From Bacteroides sp. (GTDB lineage: Bacteria > Bacteroidota > Bacteroidia > Bacteroidales > P3), in assembly GCA_023662825.1 (NCBI GenBank), contig JAMPIH010000011.1, forward strand, positions 1 through 64,000: DNA of 64,000 bases, in the 5' to 3' direction. Made by a program: the position numbers and the translations under genes. The number at the start of each line of letters is the position of its first letter. The stretch's first letter is position 1. This document shows, one piece after another, positions 26,601 to 33,166 of this stretch. The notes below the pieces were generated by a model. That model was not told the origin of the DNA. It was given only the letters and a program-made list of their open reading frames with translations, and made no database searches.

Positions 26601-26799
26601 GATGACCTCCCTCGCCTTTATTTTAGGGATAGTTCCCCTGGTACTGGCCTCGGGGCCGGGCTCGGAAAGCCGACGGGACATCGGCACGGGCGTTTTCTTC
26701 GGCATGCTGGTGGCCGTTTCGGTCGGCATCCTGTTCGTGCCCTATTTCTTTGTACGGATTTCCCGGATCAAACAAAAACTAAGCCGCCGCAAGTCATGA
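23692..26799 (+). CDS. RND family efflux transporter permease (AcrB-like)
   Basis: The 1035-residue inner-membrane pump starts MKTDFFIDRPVFSMVISILI and has two sets of six helices around two large periplasmic domains. The proton-relay Asp pair lies in GIVVDDAIVVVENVDRVM (about 406), and the partner Lys in LIGLVAKNAILIVEF (about 935). The family is that of hydrophobe/amphiphile exporters for drugs, bile acids or detergents; the substrate is unknown. Its stop overlaps the start of the channel gene by 4 bp. Confidence 0.96.
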   Translation: MKTDFFIDRPVFSMVISILIVIVGVIGLTLLPIEQYPKIVPPTVRVSASYPGADAQTVTQAVATAIEQQLNGTPGMLYMESTSSNSGSFNAVITFDINTDPDLAAVEIQNRVKLAESRLPAEVVTNGLSVEKEASSKLMTVTLLSSDPKFDEIYLSNFATLNVLDMLRRVPGVGRVSNVGSRYYAMKIWVQPDKLANFGLTAKDIQAAIRDQNRESAAGMLGQAPVENIDISIPIIAQGRLSTVEEFEDIVVRAQADGGIIRLKDVARVSLEASVYTTESGINGGNAAVLNISTLPGANAMEVAKSVRKEMEEISRSFPEGITYSVPFDTTVYIADSIHQVFRTLFEALFLVILVVFLSLQNWRATLIPIVAVPISLIGTFGVMLIFGYSLNTMTLLGLILAIGIVVDDAIVVVENVDRVMHEEGLSPYEATKKAMKGLSGALIAMSLVLCAVFVPVSFLSGITGQLYRQFTVTISVSVIISTIVALTLSPVMCSLFLKPSDPNRRKPWLFRKINRWLDGGARSYQKGISYTIAHSRRFLCLFVLVLAGIWIMHRLAPTSFMSKEDQGYFTVELELPEGATIERTRRVTDRAVAYLMEHPDIEYVLNVTGSSPRIGTSQSRSQLTVILKPWKSRRESSIEKTMEQVREHLSQYPESKVYLSSPPIIPGLGSSGGVEMVLEARGSTSYEQLKEAVDTLLILAAQRKEVGSVSSSMQNSIPQLFFDVDRDRAKLLGVPVADIFSTLKTFTGSAYINDFNLFNRIYRVDMQAEAPYRMHRDNLNLFFVKGSSGAMIPVSNLGTSYYTAGPGSLTRFNMFTSVTVQAEAAQGYSSGQVMRTMQELVKQYLPEGVGVEWKGLSYQENHAGGKTGFVLALAFLFVFLFLAAQYESWSVPVAVLLSLPIGVFGAYAGITLCRMENNVYFQIGLVMLIGLVAKNAILIVEFAKVEVGKGLDLVSAALKAAKLRFRPILMTSLAFILGIVPLVLASGPGSESRRDIGTGVFFGMLVAVSVGILFVPYFFVRISRIKQKLSRRKS

Positions 26800-28397
26800 A
26801 AGCACATCCGTTCCATTTGACCCTCACGATGTTGGTGGCAGCGGCGCTGCTCGCGGCCTGTTCCATGAAGAAATACTGCCCCGAGCCCAAGCTCGACCTG
26901 CCCGCAAGCGTGCTCCGCGACCGCGCCGAACTCGATTCGCTGGCGATGGCCGACCGGCAGTGGTGGGAAATCTACACCGACACCATCCTGCAGAGCCTGA
27001 TCCGCAAGACCCTGGCGAACAACCGGGACATGCAGGCCGCCGTGTCGAAAATCAAGCAGCTGCGTTACGGCAACCGCGCGGCCCTGGCCGAGAACTTCCC
27101 CAACATCTCGCTCCGTCTTGGGGGAGATTACGAACGCACCCACCATTACCAGGAGGAGGTGAAGCCCGATCCCGAACCGGCCCTGCGCGCCAACCTCTCG
27201 TGGGAATACAACCTTTTCGGCGCCCAGGCCTGGGTCGCCCGTCAGGAAAAAGACAACTACCTGGCTTCCATCGAGGGACAGCGCGCCTTGCAGATGAGCC
27301 TGATCGCCCAGGTGGCCACCGCCTATTTCGAACTGATCTCCTTAGACCGCCAGCTGGAAATCGTGGAACGCACCATCTCCACCCGCCGCGAGAACATGGA
27401 GAAGAACCACCTGCGGTTCAAGGGCGGGCTCACCTCCGAAATCGTGTATCACCAGGCCATCGTGGAATACCTGAACGCATCCACGCTCGTACCCGATATC
27501 GAGAAGAACATCGCCCTGAAGGAAAACGAGATCTCGCTGCTCGCGGGCGAATTCCCCTCCAAGGTGGAACGCGCCTCCACCGCCTTGGAAACCATGCAGT
27601 GGAACGACGTGCCGGTGGGCCTGCCCTCCGAACTGCTGCTGCGCCGCCCCGACATACGGCAGTCGCGCGCCAAATTAGACGCGGCCATGGCCAGGGCCGG
27701 CTTCTATTTCGCCAGCCGTTTCCCCTCCATCCGGCTTTCGTTCGAACCCGGATTGGAGAACACCGAGTGGGCGCATATCTTCCGCTCGCCTCACCTGTAT
27801 TTCGTAGGGCATCTTTTGGTGCCGCTCGTTTCGTGGGGCAAGCGGCAGAACCGCTACAAGGCCTCGCTTGAGGAATACGCACAGCAGAAGGCAGTCTATG
27901 AAAAGAACGTGCTTTCGGCCTTCAAGGAAGTGAACGACGCCATGGTGATTTACCGGAACGCCACCCAGAATTCGAAACTGCTGGCCGATCTGCACAAGGC
28001 GGCGCAGAAATACGTGGAACTGGCCGAACTGCAATACATCAACGGGGTCATCAGCTATATGGACGTACTGGACGCCCAGCGGCGCTACTTCAACGCCCAA
28101 CTAGGACTGACCCGCAGCGTCTGCGCCGAATACATCGCCCTGGTGGATCTCTATAAGGCCTTGGGTGGGGGCTGGAACACCGAGATTCCCGAATCGGCGC
28201 TCACCAGAAGCCAGCTCCGCAAACAGGAAAAGAGCGTAAGGAAGCGGCTCAACGACTCGATACAGCCGCATCCGGGCCTGTCGCCCCAGGAAAGCCTGCG
28301 TTCCGGCTACCGCGAATCCTTGGGCAAGGACGCGACCCAAAAGACCGAACGCCTGATACGTCAGGACTTGGAGCCTGAAGACGGTTCGCGGAAATAG
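26796..28397 (+). CDS. TolC-like outer-membrane efflux lipoprotein
   Basis: The 533-residue product has a lipobox (VAAALLAACSMKK), so the mature protein is lipidated at Cys. Two OEP repeats follow: ARAQTA-type helices around WWEIYTDTILQSLIRKTLAN to YLNASTLVPDI, and DAAMARAGFYFASRFPSIRLSF to SYMDVLDAQRRYFNAQL. After the normal end of the family, near residue 470, there is a hydrophilic tail of about 60 residues (basic and acidic, no Cys). It overlaps the pump gene by 4 bp and completes the tripartite system. Confidence 0.94.
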   Translation: MKAHPFHLTLTMLVAAALLAACSMKKYCPEPKLDLPASVLRDRAELDSLAMADRQWWEIYTDTILQSLIRKTLANNRDMQAAVSKIKQLRYGNRAALAENFPNISLRLGGDYERTHHYQEEVKPDPEPALRANLSWEYNLFGAQAWVARQEKDNYLASIEGQRALQMSLIAQVATAYFELISLDRQLEIVERTISTRRENMEKNHLRFKGGLTSEIVYHQAIVEYLNASTLVPDIEKNIALKENEISLLAGEFPSKVERASTALETMQWNDVPVGLPSELLLRRPDIRQSRAKLDAAMARAGFYFASRFPSIRLSFEPGLENTEWAHIFRSPHLYFVGHLLVPLVSWGKRQNRYKASLEEYAQQKAVYEKNVLSAFKEVNDAMVIYRNATQNSKLLADLHKAAQKYVELAELQYINGVISYMDVLDAQRRYFNAQLGLTRSVCAEYIALVDLYKALGGGWNTEIPESALTRSQLRKQEKSVRKRLNDSIQPHPGLSPQESLRSGYRESLGKDATQKTERLIRQDLEPEDGSRK

Positions 28398-28420
28398 TCG
28401 CCCCTGCCTAAAAAAGAAAC

Positions 28421-29311
28421 ATGCGCTTCTTCTTAATCATTTTCGGACTGATTGTAAGCGGCTTGGCCAACGCCCAGCCCAACCGGTTGTTCTATGTATG
28501 CGATTCCCTGATATCCGATTATTACGGCTGCAAGGACTACAAAGCGTTCAAGGCCGCATGGGGGATGCTGCCCATGGAGGGCATTCCGTTACAATCGCAC
28601 CAATATTTCCTGCAGATAGCCTTGGCAAATGCCGATACAGCAATAGGCAAAACCATCTCCCTGCTGATTGAAAGATATGGATTCGATATCGCCCAAGAAA
28701 GGCAATTGTCGGCCGGCATAAAGGATTCATCCAAAAATATCTTCTTTTGCAAAAGATACGATTCCGAATGGGACAGCCTGTTTTCCGTCTGGCAACGGAA
28801 CAATGCCGGCATGATGGATTTCCGGCGGGAGGTTACTCAATTCCAGGCGAAAGAACGGATTGTTTATCCCAAGTATATGCAATCGGAGAAAGATTCCCTG
28901 CTGAAACCGTCCATCGACTCGCTCTTCGACCGCTTTCTGGTCATCTGCCAGCATCAGAACGCGCTCCCCAACGTGGAAAGAAACGGTTACGGCCAAGATA
29001 TTTCCATTCCGCTCCTCCATATCCTATCCGTGTCGGGGACTCTATTGCAGGACCGATGGAATAAGATATATCCATTTGTGCTGAACGCGTTCCTTGCGGG
29101 CGAAATATCAAATTCCTATTTCTTTCTGTACGACAGGCTGCTGCACCGGCAATACGGCAAGCAATTTTTTGGAGGAATGGGCAATGACGTGCCGGTTATC
29201 GACAATGCAGACCGCAACGAACGGAAACGGCAATACCTGATCGACGAAGCCCCCGGATTCCTGAAAATCAACGAACAATGGAAGGAATTTTATGACAGCG
29301 GGCAGCCGTGA
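28421..29311 (+). CDS. Secreted protein of unknown function
   Basis: The 296-residue protein has a clear signal peptide (MRFFLIIFGLIVSGLANAQP). The rest is mixed helical with no recognised motif; aromatic and Lys/Asp residues are frequent. It starts 23 bp after the efflux channel gene and may share its transcript, but codon use looks less GC-rich than the pump genes. Function cannot be inferred. Confidence 0.65.
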   Translation: MRFFLIIFGLIVSGLANAQPNRLFYVCDSLISDYYGCKDYKAFKAAWGMLPMEGIPLQSHQYFLQIALANADTAIGKTISLLIERYGFDIAQERQLSAGIKDSSKNIFFCKRYDSEWDSLFSVWQRNNAGMMDFRREVTQFQAKERIVYPKYMQSEKDSLLKPSIDSLFDRFLVICQHQNALPNVERNGYGQDISIPLLHILSVSGTLLQDRWNKIYPFVLNAFLAGEISNSYFFLYDRLLHRQYGKQFFGGMGNDVPVIDNADRNERKRQYLIDEAPGFLKINEQWKEFYDSGQP

Positions 29312-29360
29312 GGGGTAAGGGATTTCTATCCGCCCGGTTCCAGTGTCTTAAACCAAGGCT

Positions 29361-29386
29361 TTGCCGTAGACGTTGTCAGACGGCAA
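29361..29386. terminator. Weak hairpin between convergent genes
   Basis: TTGCCGT and ACGGCAA pair around a 12-base loop, between the end of the secreted protein gene and the end of the leftward ATPase gene. There is no T-run, so the function is uncertain. Confidence 0.3.
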
Positions 29387-29402
29387 GCAGCACATACCTC
29401 CC

Positions 29403-30752
29403 CTATAGCAGCCCGGCCATATACACGGGCAGACATATAATGTCCTGTTCCTTGCGGATGTCTTTCGTGTAGAGAAGATAGCAGGTCTGGATACGGGAGG
29501 AATACTTCTCCCGAAATTTATCGAGCGATTTATGAGACTTGTAGCCGGACGACTTTATCTCAATCGGACAGATTTTGTCTTTTCGGCTTATCAGAAAGTC
29601 GATCTCGTACGAACGGGAAGAACCCTCGGGAGATGTTTCCTTAAACGTGTAATAATACAAGGCATGGCCTGCGCATATCAGTTGTTGGGCCACGGCATTT
29701 TCGTATATGTAGCCTAAATCTGTGGGCAGTTTGTCGAAAAGCAGTTTTCGGTAGATTTCATTGTCCGTGTAGTTTTTATCCTTAAAGACCAAGGATACGA
29801 ACAATCCCGTATCGGCGAGGAACAGCTTGAAAAAATCAAAGTTGGCATGGAACGCCAGTCCTATGCCGGGGTCATTGGCATGGAATGCAAAATTCACGGT
29901 CTTTGAATCCGCAATATCGGCAAAAAGTTCTCCGAGCCTTGCCGGTTTAGAGCCCTCGATTACACTGCCTACTTTGTACCGCATCACATTCCTGTTCAGT
30001 TCCGCCGGTATATGGTTGAATATGGTGGAGGCGCGTCCGAGGGTATCTATCTTACGAAAATCGGCATCATAGAGGTCAAGGATTTTTCGCTTGACATTAT
30101 CGACTTTCGCAAAATTATTGGTTTCAATGTAGGCATTGACGGCCTGCGGCATTCCCCCAACAAGCATATAGAGGCGAAAATCCCTCATCAGGGAACGGTT
30201 CATGGCATCGCCCAGAGGTTCAAGTTTTTCGTAGCAATACCTAATCAAGTCGAAGGCCGTGGCCTTGTCGATTGCCCATAGGAATTCTTCAAAATCCATG
30301 GGATACATACAAATGCGATGTTCTTCGCTCGGTATAAGGATGTCCTGTACATTTTTCTTGATGGAGATGAGCGAACCGGTCTCAATGTAGTCGAACCGTC
30401 CGTCTTTAACGAGATGTTTTATGGCTTGCCTCGCTTTGGGACAGAATTGCACCTCATCGAAGACAATTACCGATTTTCGGGGTTGCAACGTTTTTTTTGA
30501 AAGGGTCTGTAATCCCAAAAAGAACAGATTGAGATCCGATATATGGTCAAACAGTTCGATTATTTCGTGGGTGGCGGTAGAAAAATCAATAACGATATGA
30601 TTCTCATATTCATTTCGGGCAAACTCTTCCACGATGGTGGATTTTCCGACCCTGCGGGCACCCTCGATTAAAAGTGCATATTGGCCGTTGGATTCAGCCT
30701 TCCATTCCAGCATTTGCCCGTATATTTTCCGCTTAAAAACGCGCTCTTTCAT
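29403..30752 (-). CDS. AAA ATPase with DUF4143-type nuclease-fold C-terminus
   Basis: The 449-residue protein has a Walker A loop GARRVGKST at 31-39 and a Walker B VIVFDEVQF near 93-101. The C-terminal half includes SYEIDFLISRKDKICPIEIKSSG, the restriction-nuclease-like core of DUF4143 proteins, with the Asp and the ExK pair in place. Such ATPases are common, often patchy, and have no settled role. It is a single gene with its own promoter, just downstream of an unusual 33-bp tandem repeat. A second, distantly related member lies at 44002-45189. Confidence 0.88.
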   Translation of the reverse strand: MKERVFKRKIYGQMLEWKAESNGQYALLIEGARRVGKSTIVEEFARNEYENHIVIDFSTATHEIIELFDHISDLNLFFLGLQTLSKKTLQPRKSVIVFDEVQFCPKARQAIKHLVKDGRFDYIETGSLISIKKNVQDILIPSEEHRICMYPMDFEEFLWAIDKATAFDLIRYCYEKLEPLGDAMNRSLMRDFRLYMLVGGMPQAVNAYIETNNFAKVDNVKRKILDLYDADFRKIDTLGRASTIFNHIPAELNRNVMRYKVGSVIEGSKPARLGELFADIADSKTVNFAFHANDPGIGLAFHANFDFFKLFLADTGLFVSLVFKDKNYTDNEIYRKLLFDKLPTDLGYIYENAVAQQLICAGHALYYYTFKETSPEGSSRSYEIDFLISRKDKICPIEIKSSGYKSHKSLDKFREKYSSRIQTCYLLYTKDIRKEQDIICLPVYMAGLL

Positions 30753-30782
30753 ATTTAAATTTCAATATATTGAATTTCAGTG

Positions 30783-30813
30783 CAAATTTATAATATTTGT
30801 CCCAAACTGCAAA
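30783..30813 (-). promoter_or_regulatory. Promoter of the DUF4143 ATPase gene
   Basis: Read leftward, TTTG (30810-30813), a 19-bp spacer and TAAATTTG (30783-30790) make a complete Bacteroidota promoter 30 bp before the start codon. The -33 element lies inside the first unit of the 33-bp repeat. Confidence 0.65.
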
Positions 30814-30890
30814 ATGTTTTTGCCTGAATTTGTCCCAAATCGAAAAATGTTTTTTCCCGAATTTGTCCCAAATCGCAAAATGTTTGACCT
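30795..30890. repeat. Three tandem 33-bp repeats with an internal palindrome
   Basis: Units begin at 30795, 30828 and 30861; the third is cut at 30 bp. Each begins ATTTGTCCCAAA and continues with a GCAAAATGTTT-like half. In units two and three the start is the palindrome ATTTG-TCC-CAAAT. The array overlaps the -33 region of the leftward ATPase gene, so it is well placed as an operator for a repressor. Confidence 0.75.
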
Positions 30891-30913
30891 TACGATGCCA
30901 AAGATTTAAACAA

Positions 30914-31084
30914 CGTATCTTTAACTGCGTTGAAGATACTCCGCCTCGGCAAAGGGCAAACTATCGTTTGCCCAAGAGCAAAGGGGGCGGCGAACATCTT
31001 TAACTTCGTTAAAATGCCCGCCGCCCCCTTTGCTCTTCAGGAAAAATAAATTTTTCCTTTGCTCTCGGCTTATTCGTATCTTTG
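30914..31084 (+). repeat. Promoter-associated hairpin element, copy 2 (before ridA)
   Basis: The element opens with the same GTATCTT/AAGATAC hairpin as at 8931 (30914-30950) and ends with the same CTTATTCGTATCTTTG (31069-31084). Between them lie a GGGCAAAC/GTTTGCCC hairpin (30954-30973) and a perfect 19-bp GC-rich stem (30974-30992 with 31019-31037). The 26-base loop of that stem again holds TTTAAC-ttc-GTTAAA. This fills the gap of more than 300 bp between the ATPase gene and ridA. Confidence 0.65.
31058..31084 (+). promoter_or_regulatory. Promoter of ridA
   Basis: TATCTTTG (31077-31084) matches TAnnTTTG 34 bp before ridA. A TTTG at 31058-31061 is the nearest -33 candidate, but the 15-bp spacer is short. 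Confidence 0.5.
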
Positions 31085-31118
31085 TAAGTTTTTGTAAACC
31101 CGAAAAAGTTATTTCATC

Positions 31119-31493
31119 ATGAAGAAAGTGATCGCCACTGCCAATGCGCCCAAGGCCATTGGCCCTTACAGCCAGGCCATCGAGGCCGGCAACCTGATTT
31201 TCGTTTCCGGACAGTTGCCCGTTGACCCCGCCACCGGCAAGGTGGCCGAAGGCATCACGGCACAGACCGAACAATCGCTCAAGAACATCAAGGCCATTCT
31301 GGAAGAAGCCGGCTGCACCATGGACAACGTGGTGAAATGCACCTGCCTGCTCAGCACCATGGACGACTTCGCCGCCATGAACGAAGTATATGGCAAGTTC
31401 TTTACCGGCAACTACCCGGCCCGCGCCGCCTTTGCCGTTAAGACCCTGCCCCTCGGCGTATCGGTAGAAATCGAAGCCATCGCCGCGAAATAG
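31119..31493 (+). CDS. ridA: RidA family reactive intermediate/imine deaminase
   Basis: RidA proteins hydrolyse reactive enamine/imine intermediates made by PLP enzymes, protecting those enzymes. The 124-residue protein has the family signatures AIGPYSQAIEAGNLIFVSGQ, KCTCLLSTMDDFAAMNEVY and PARAAFAVKTLPLGVSVEIE, including the substrate-binding Arg. Length is typical. It starts 34 bp after a promoter and is followed after 2 bp by the MeaB-RNase H fusion, so the two are cotranscribed. Confidence 0.95.
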   Translation: MKKVIATANAPKAIGPYSQAIEAGNLIFVSGQLPVDPATGKVAEGITAQTEQSLKNIKAILEEAGCTMDNVVKCTCLLSTMDDFAAMNEVYGKFFTGNYPARAAFAVKTLPLGVSVEIEAIAAK

Positions 31494-31495
31494 TC

Positions 31496-33142
31496 ATGGA
31501 TCATCAGCAACTGCTTCACGGCCCTTCCGCCCTTAGCGAGCGGAAGGGCGTGGAGAAACCCTCTCCCATCAACCCGCGATTCCTGCAGAACCTTGCCCCC
31601 AGAAAACCTGCCGAACTTAGCGCAGACGAATACGTGCAAGGCATCCTGAACGGGAACCGCACCGTCTTAAGCCAGGCCATCACCCTGATCGAGAGCACCC
31701 TGCCCCAACACCAACGCCTGGCACAGGAAATCATAGCCCGCTGCCTGCCCCGTTCGGGAAACTCGTTCCGCCTGGGCATCACCGGCGTGCCGGGCGCCGG
31801 CAAAAGCACCTTTATCGAAGCCCTCGGCTCGTACCTGGTGCGCACCGGCAGCAAACTGGCCGTACTGGCCATCGACCCCAGCAGCGAACGCTCCAAAGGC
31901 AGCGTGCTGGGCGACAAGACCCGCATGGAGGAACTCTCCGCCATGCCAAACGCCTTTATCCGCCCTTCCCCCTCCGCCGGTTCATTGGGCGGGGTGGCGC
32001 GCAAAACCCGCGAATCGATCATTCTCTGCGAGGCGGCGGGATTCACCCATATCATCGTGGAAACCGTGGGCGTGGGCCAGTCCGAAACGGAAGCCTACAA
32101 CATGGTGGATTATTTTCTGCTCTTGCAGTTGGCCAACCTGGGCGACGAGCTGCAGGGCATCAAGCGCGGCATCGTGGAGATGGCCGACGGCATCGCCATC
32201 AACAAGGCCGACGGCGACTTTATCCAGAAAGCGAAACTGGCGCAGCAACAGCTGCGCAACGCCATATCCCTTTTCCCCATCGGTCCTTCGGGACTGATGC
32301 CCACCGTGGAGACCTGCTCGGCCAAGACCAAGGAAGGCATCGACCGCGTGTGGAGCCATATCCTCGAGTTCGAACAAAGCTGCCGGCAAAGCGGCGCCTT
32401 CGACAAACGGCGGCAGGAGCAGTTGGGAAAGGTGTTCCAAAACACGATAGAGGAAGAACTGCGCGCGCATTTCTACCGCCGCGAAGGCATCGAAGAACAG
32501 CTGGAAGCCTTCAGGAACAAGGTCTATGAACGCCAGACCAGCCCCTATGTGGCCGCACAGAGCCTTATCGACCGTTACTTCAACGACCTTCAGGCAAAAA
32601 ACGGAACCGAACCGAAAACGGCAGGTCCCGCGCCGGGCACGTCCGCTCCCCAAACGGCCAAGGCTGCCCCCGTCACGGTAAACAACGCCAAGGAAACGGC
32701 GCGGATCCAGAAGATAGCCCACCTCATTCCCCATTTCGAACACGCGCTGGCGGTGGACGCCGCCTGCGCCGGCAATCCGGGCAAGATGGAATATCAGGGC
32801 GTGCAGGTAAACAACGGCAAGGTGATCTTCAGGATGGGGCCTTTCCCCGACGGAACCAACAATATCGGCGAATTCCTGGCCATCGTGCACGCGCTCAGTT
32901 TCCTCAATGCGCAGGGTTTTCCCGACACGCCCGTCTATTCGGATTCGGTAACGGGCATGGCCTGGGTGCGCAAGAAAAAGGCCAACACCAAGATAGCCGC
33001 CACCGCCCGCAACAGGCAGTTGCTGGAATTAGTGGCCAGAGCCGAGAAATGGTTGCAGACACACACCTACAGGAACCCTATCCTGAAATGGCAGACCGAA
33101 CGATGGGGCGAGGTTCCCGCCGATTTCGGACGTAAAAAATAA
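31496..33142 (+). CDS. MeaB-type GTPase fused to a C-terminal RNase H domain
   Basis: Residues 1-360 are a MeaB/ArgK GTPase, the chaperone that loads and protects B12-dependent methylmalonyl-CoA mutase: Walker A GVPGAGKST (97-105), IDPSSERSKGS (126-136), ETVGVGQSE (189-197) and NKAD (236-239). After an Ala/Pro-rich linker (about 366-412) comes an RNase H domain with its acidic set in place: D421 (AVDAACAGNPG), E459 (NNIGEFLA), D483 (YSDS) and D543 (PADFG). The same domain normally ends free-standing RNase H proteins of Bacteroidota. The frame is continuous, and the only Met near the junction (431) is past D421, so a separate RNase H start is unlikely. No mutase gene is in the window. It follows ridA by 2 bp. 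Confidence 0.88.
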   Translation: MDHQQLLHGPSALSERKGVEKPSPINPRFLQNLAPRKPAELSADEYVQGILNGNRTVLSQAITLIESTLPQHQRLAQEIIARCLPRSGNSFRLGITGVPGAGKSTFIEALGSYLVRTGSKLAVLAIDPSSERSKGSVLGDKTRMEELSAMPNAFIRPSPSAGSLGGVARKTRESIILCEAAGFTHIIVETVGVGQSETEAYNMVDYFLLLQLANLGDELQGIKRGIVEMADGIAINKADGDFIQKAKLAQQQLRNAISLFPIGPSGLMPTVETCSAKTKEGIDRVWSHILEFEQSCRQSGAFDKRRQEQLGKVFQNTIEEELRAHFYRREGIEEQLEAFRNKVYERQTSPYVAAQSLIDRYFNDLQAKNGTEPKTAGPAPGTSAPQTAKAAPVTVNNAKETARIQKIAHLIPHFEHALAVDAACAGNPGKMEYQGVQVNNGKVIFRMGPFPDGTNNIGEFLAIVHALSFLNAQGFPDTPVYSDSVTGMAWVRKKKANTKIAATARNRQLLELVARAEKWLQTHTYRNPILKWQTERWGEVPADFGRKK

Positions 33143-33166
33143 GACACAATCATACAAAAGAATACA

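Noticed and set aside
30795-30890. CRISPR-like array
   Set aside because: The units are directly abutting 33-bp copies with no spacers and no cas genes nearby, so it is a tandem repeat.
32700-33142. RNase H domain as a separate downstream gene with an internal start
   Set aside because: The only Met near the junction (residue 431) lies past the first catalytic Asp, so an internal start would lose the active site; the reading frame is continuous.
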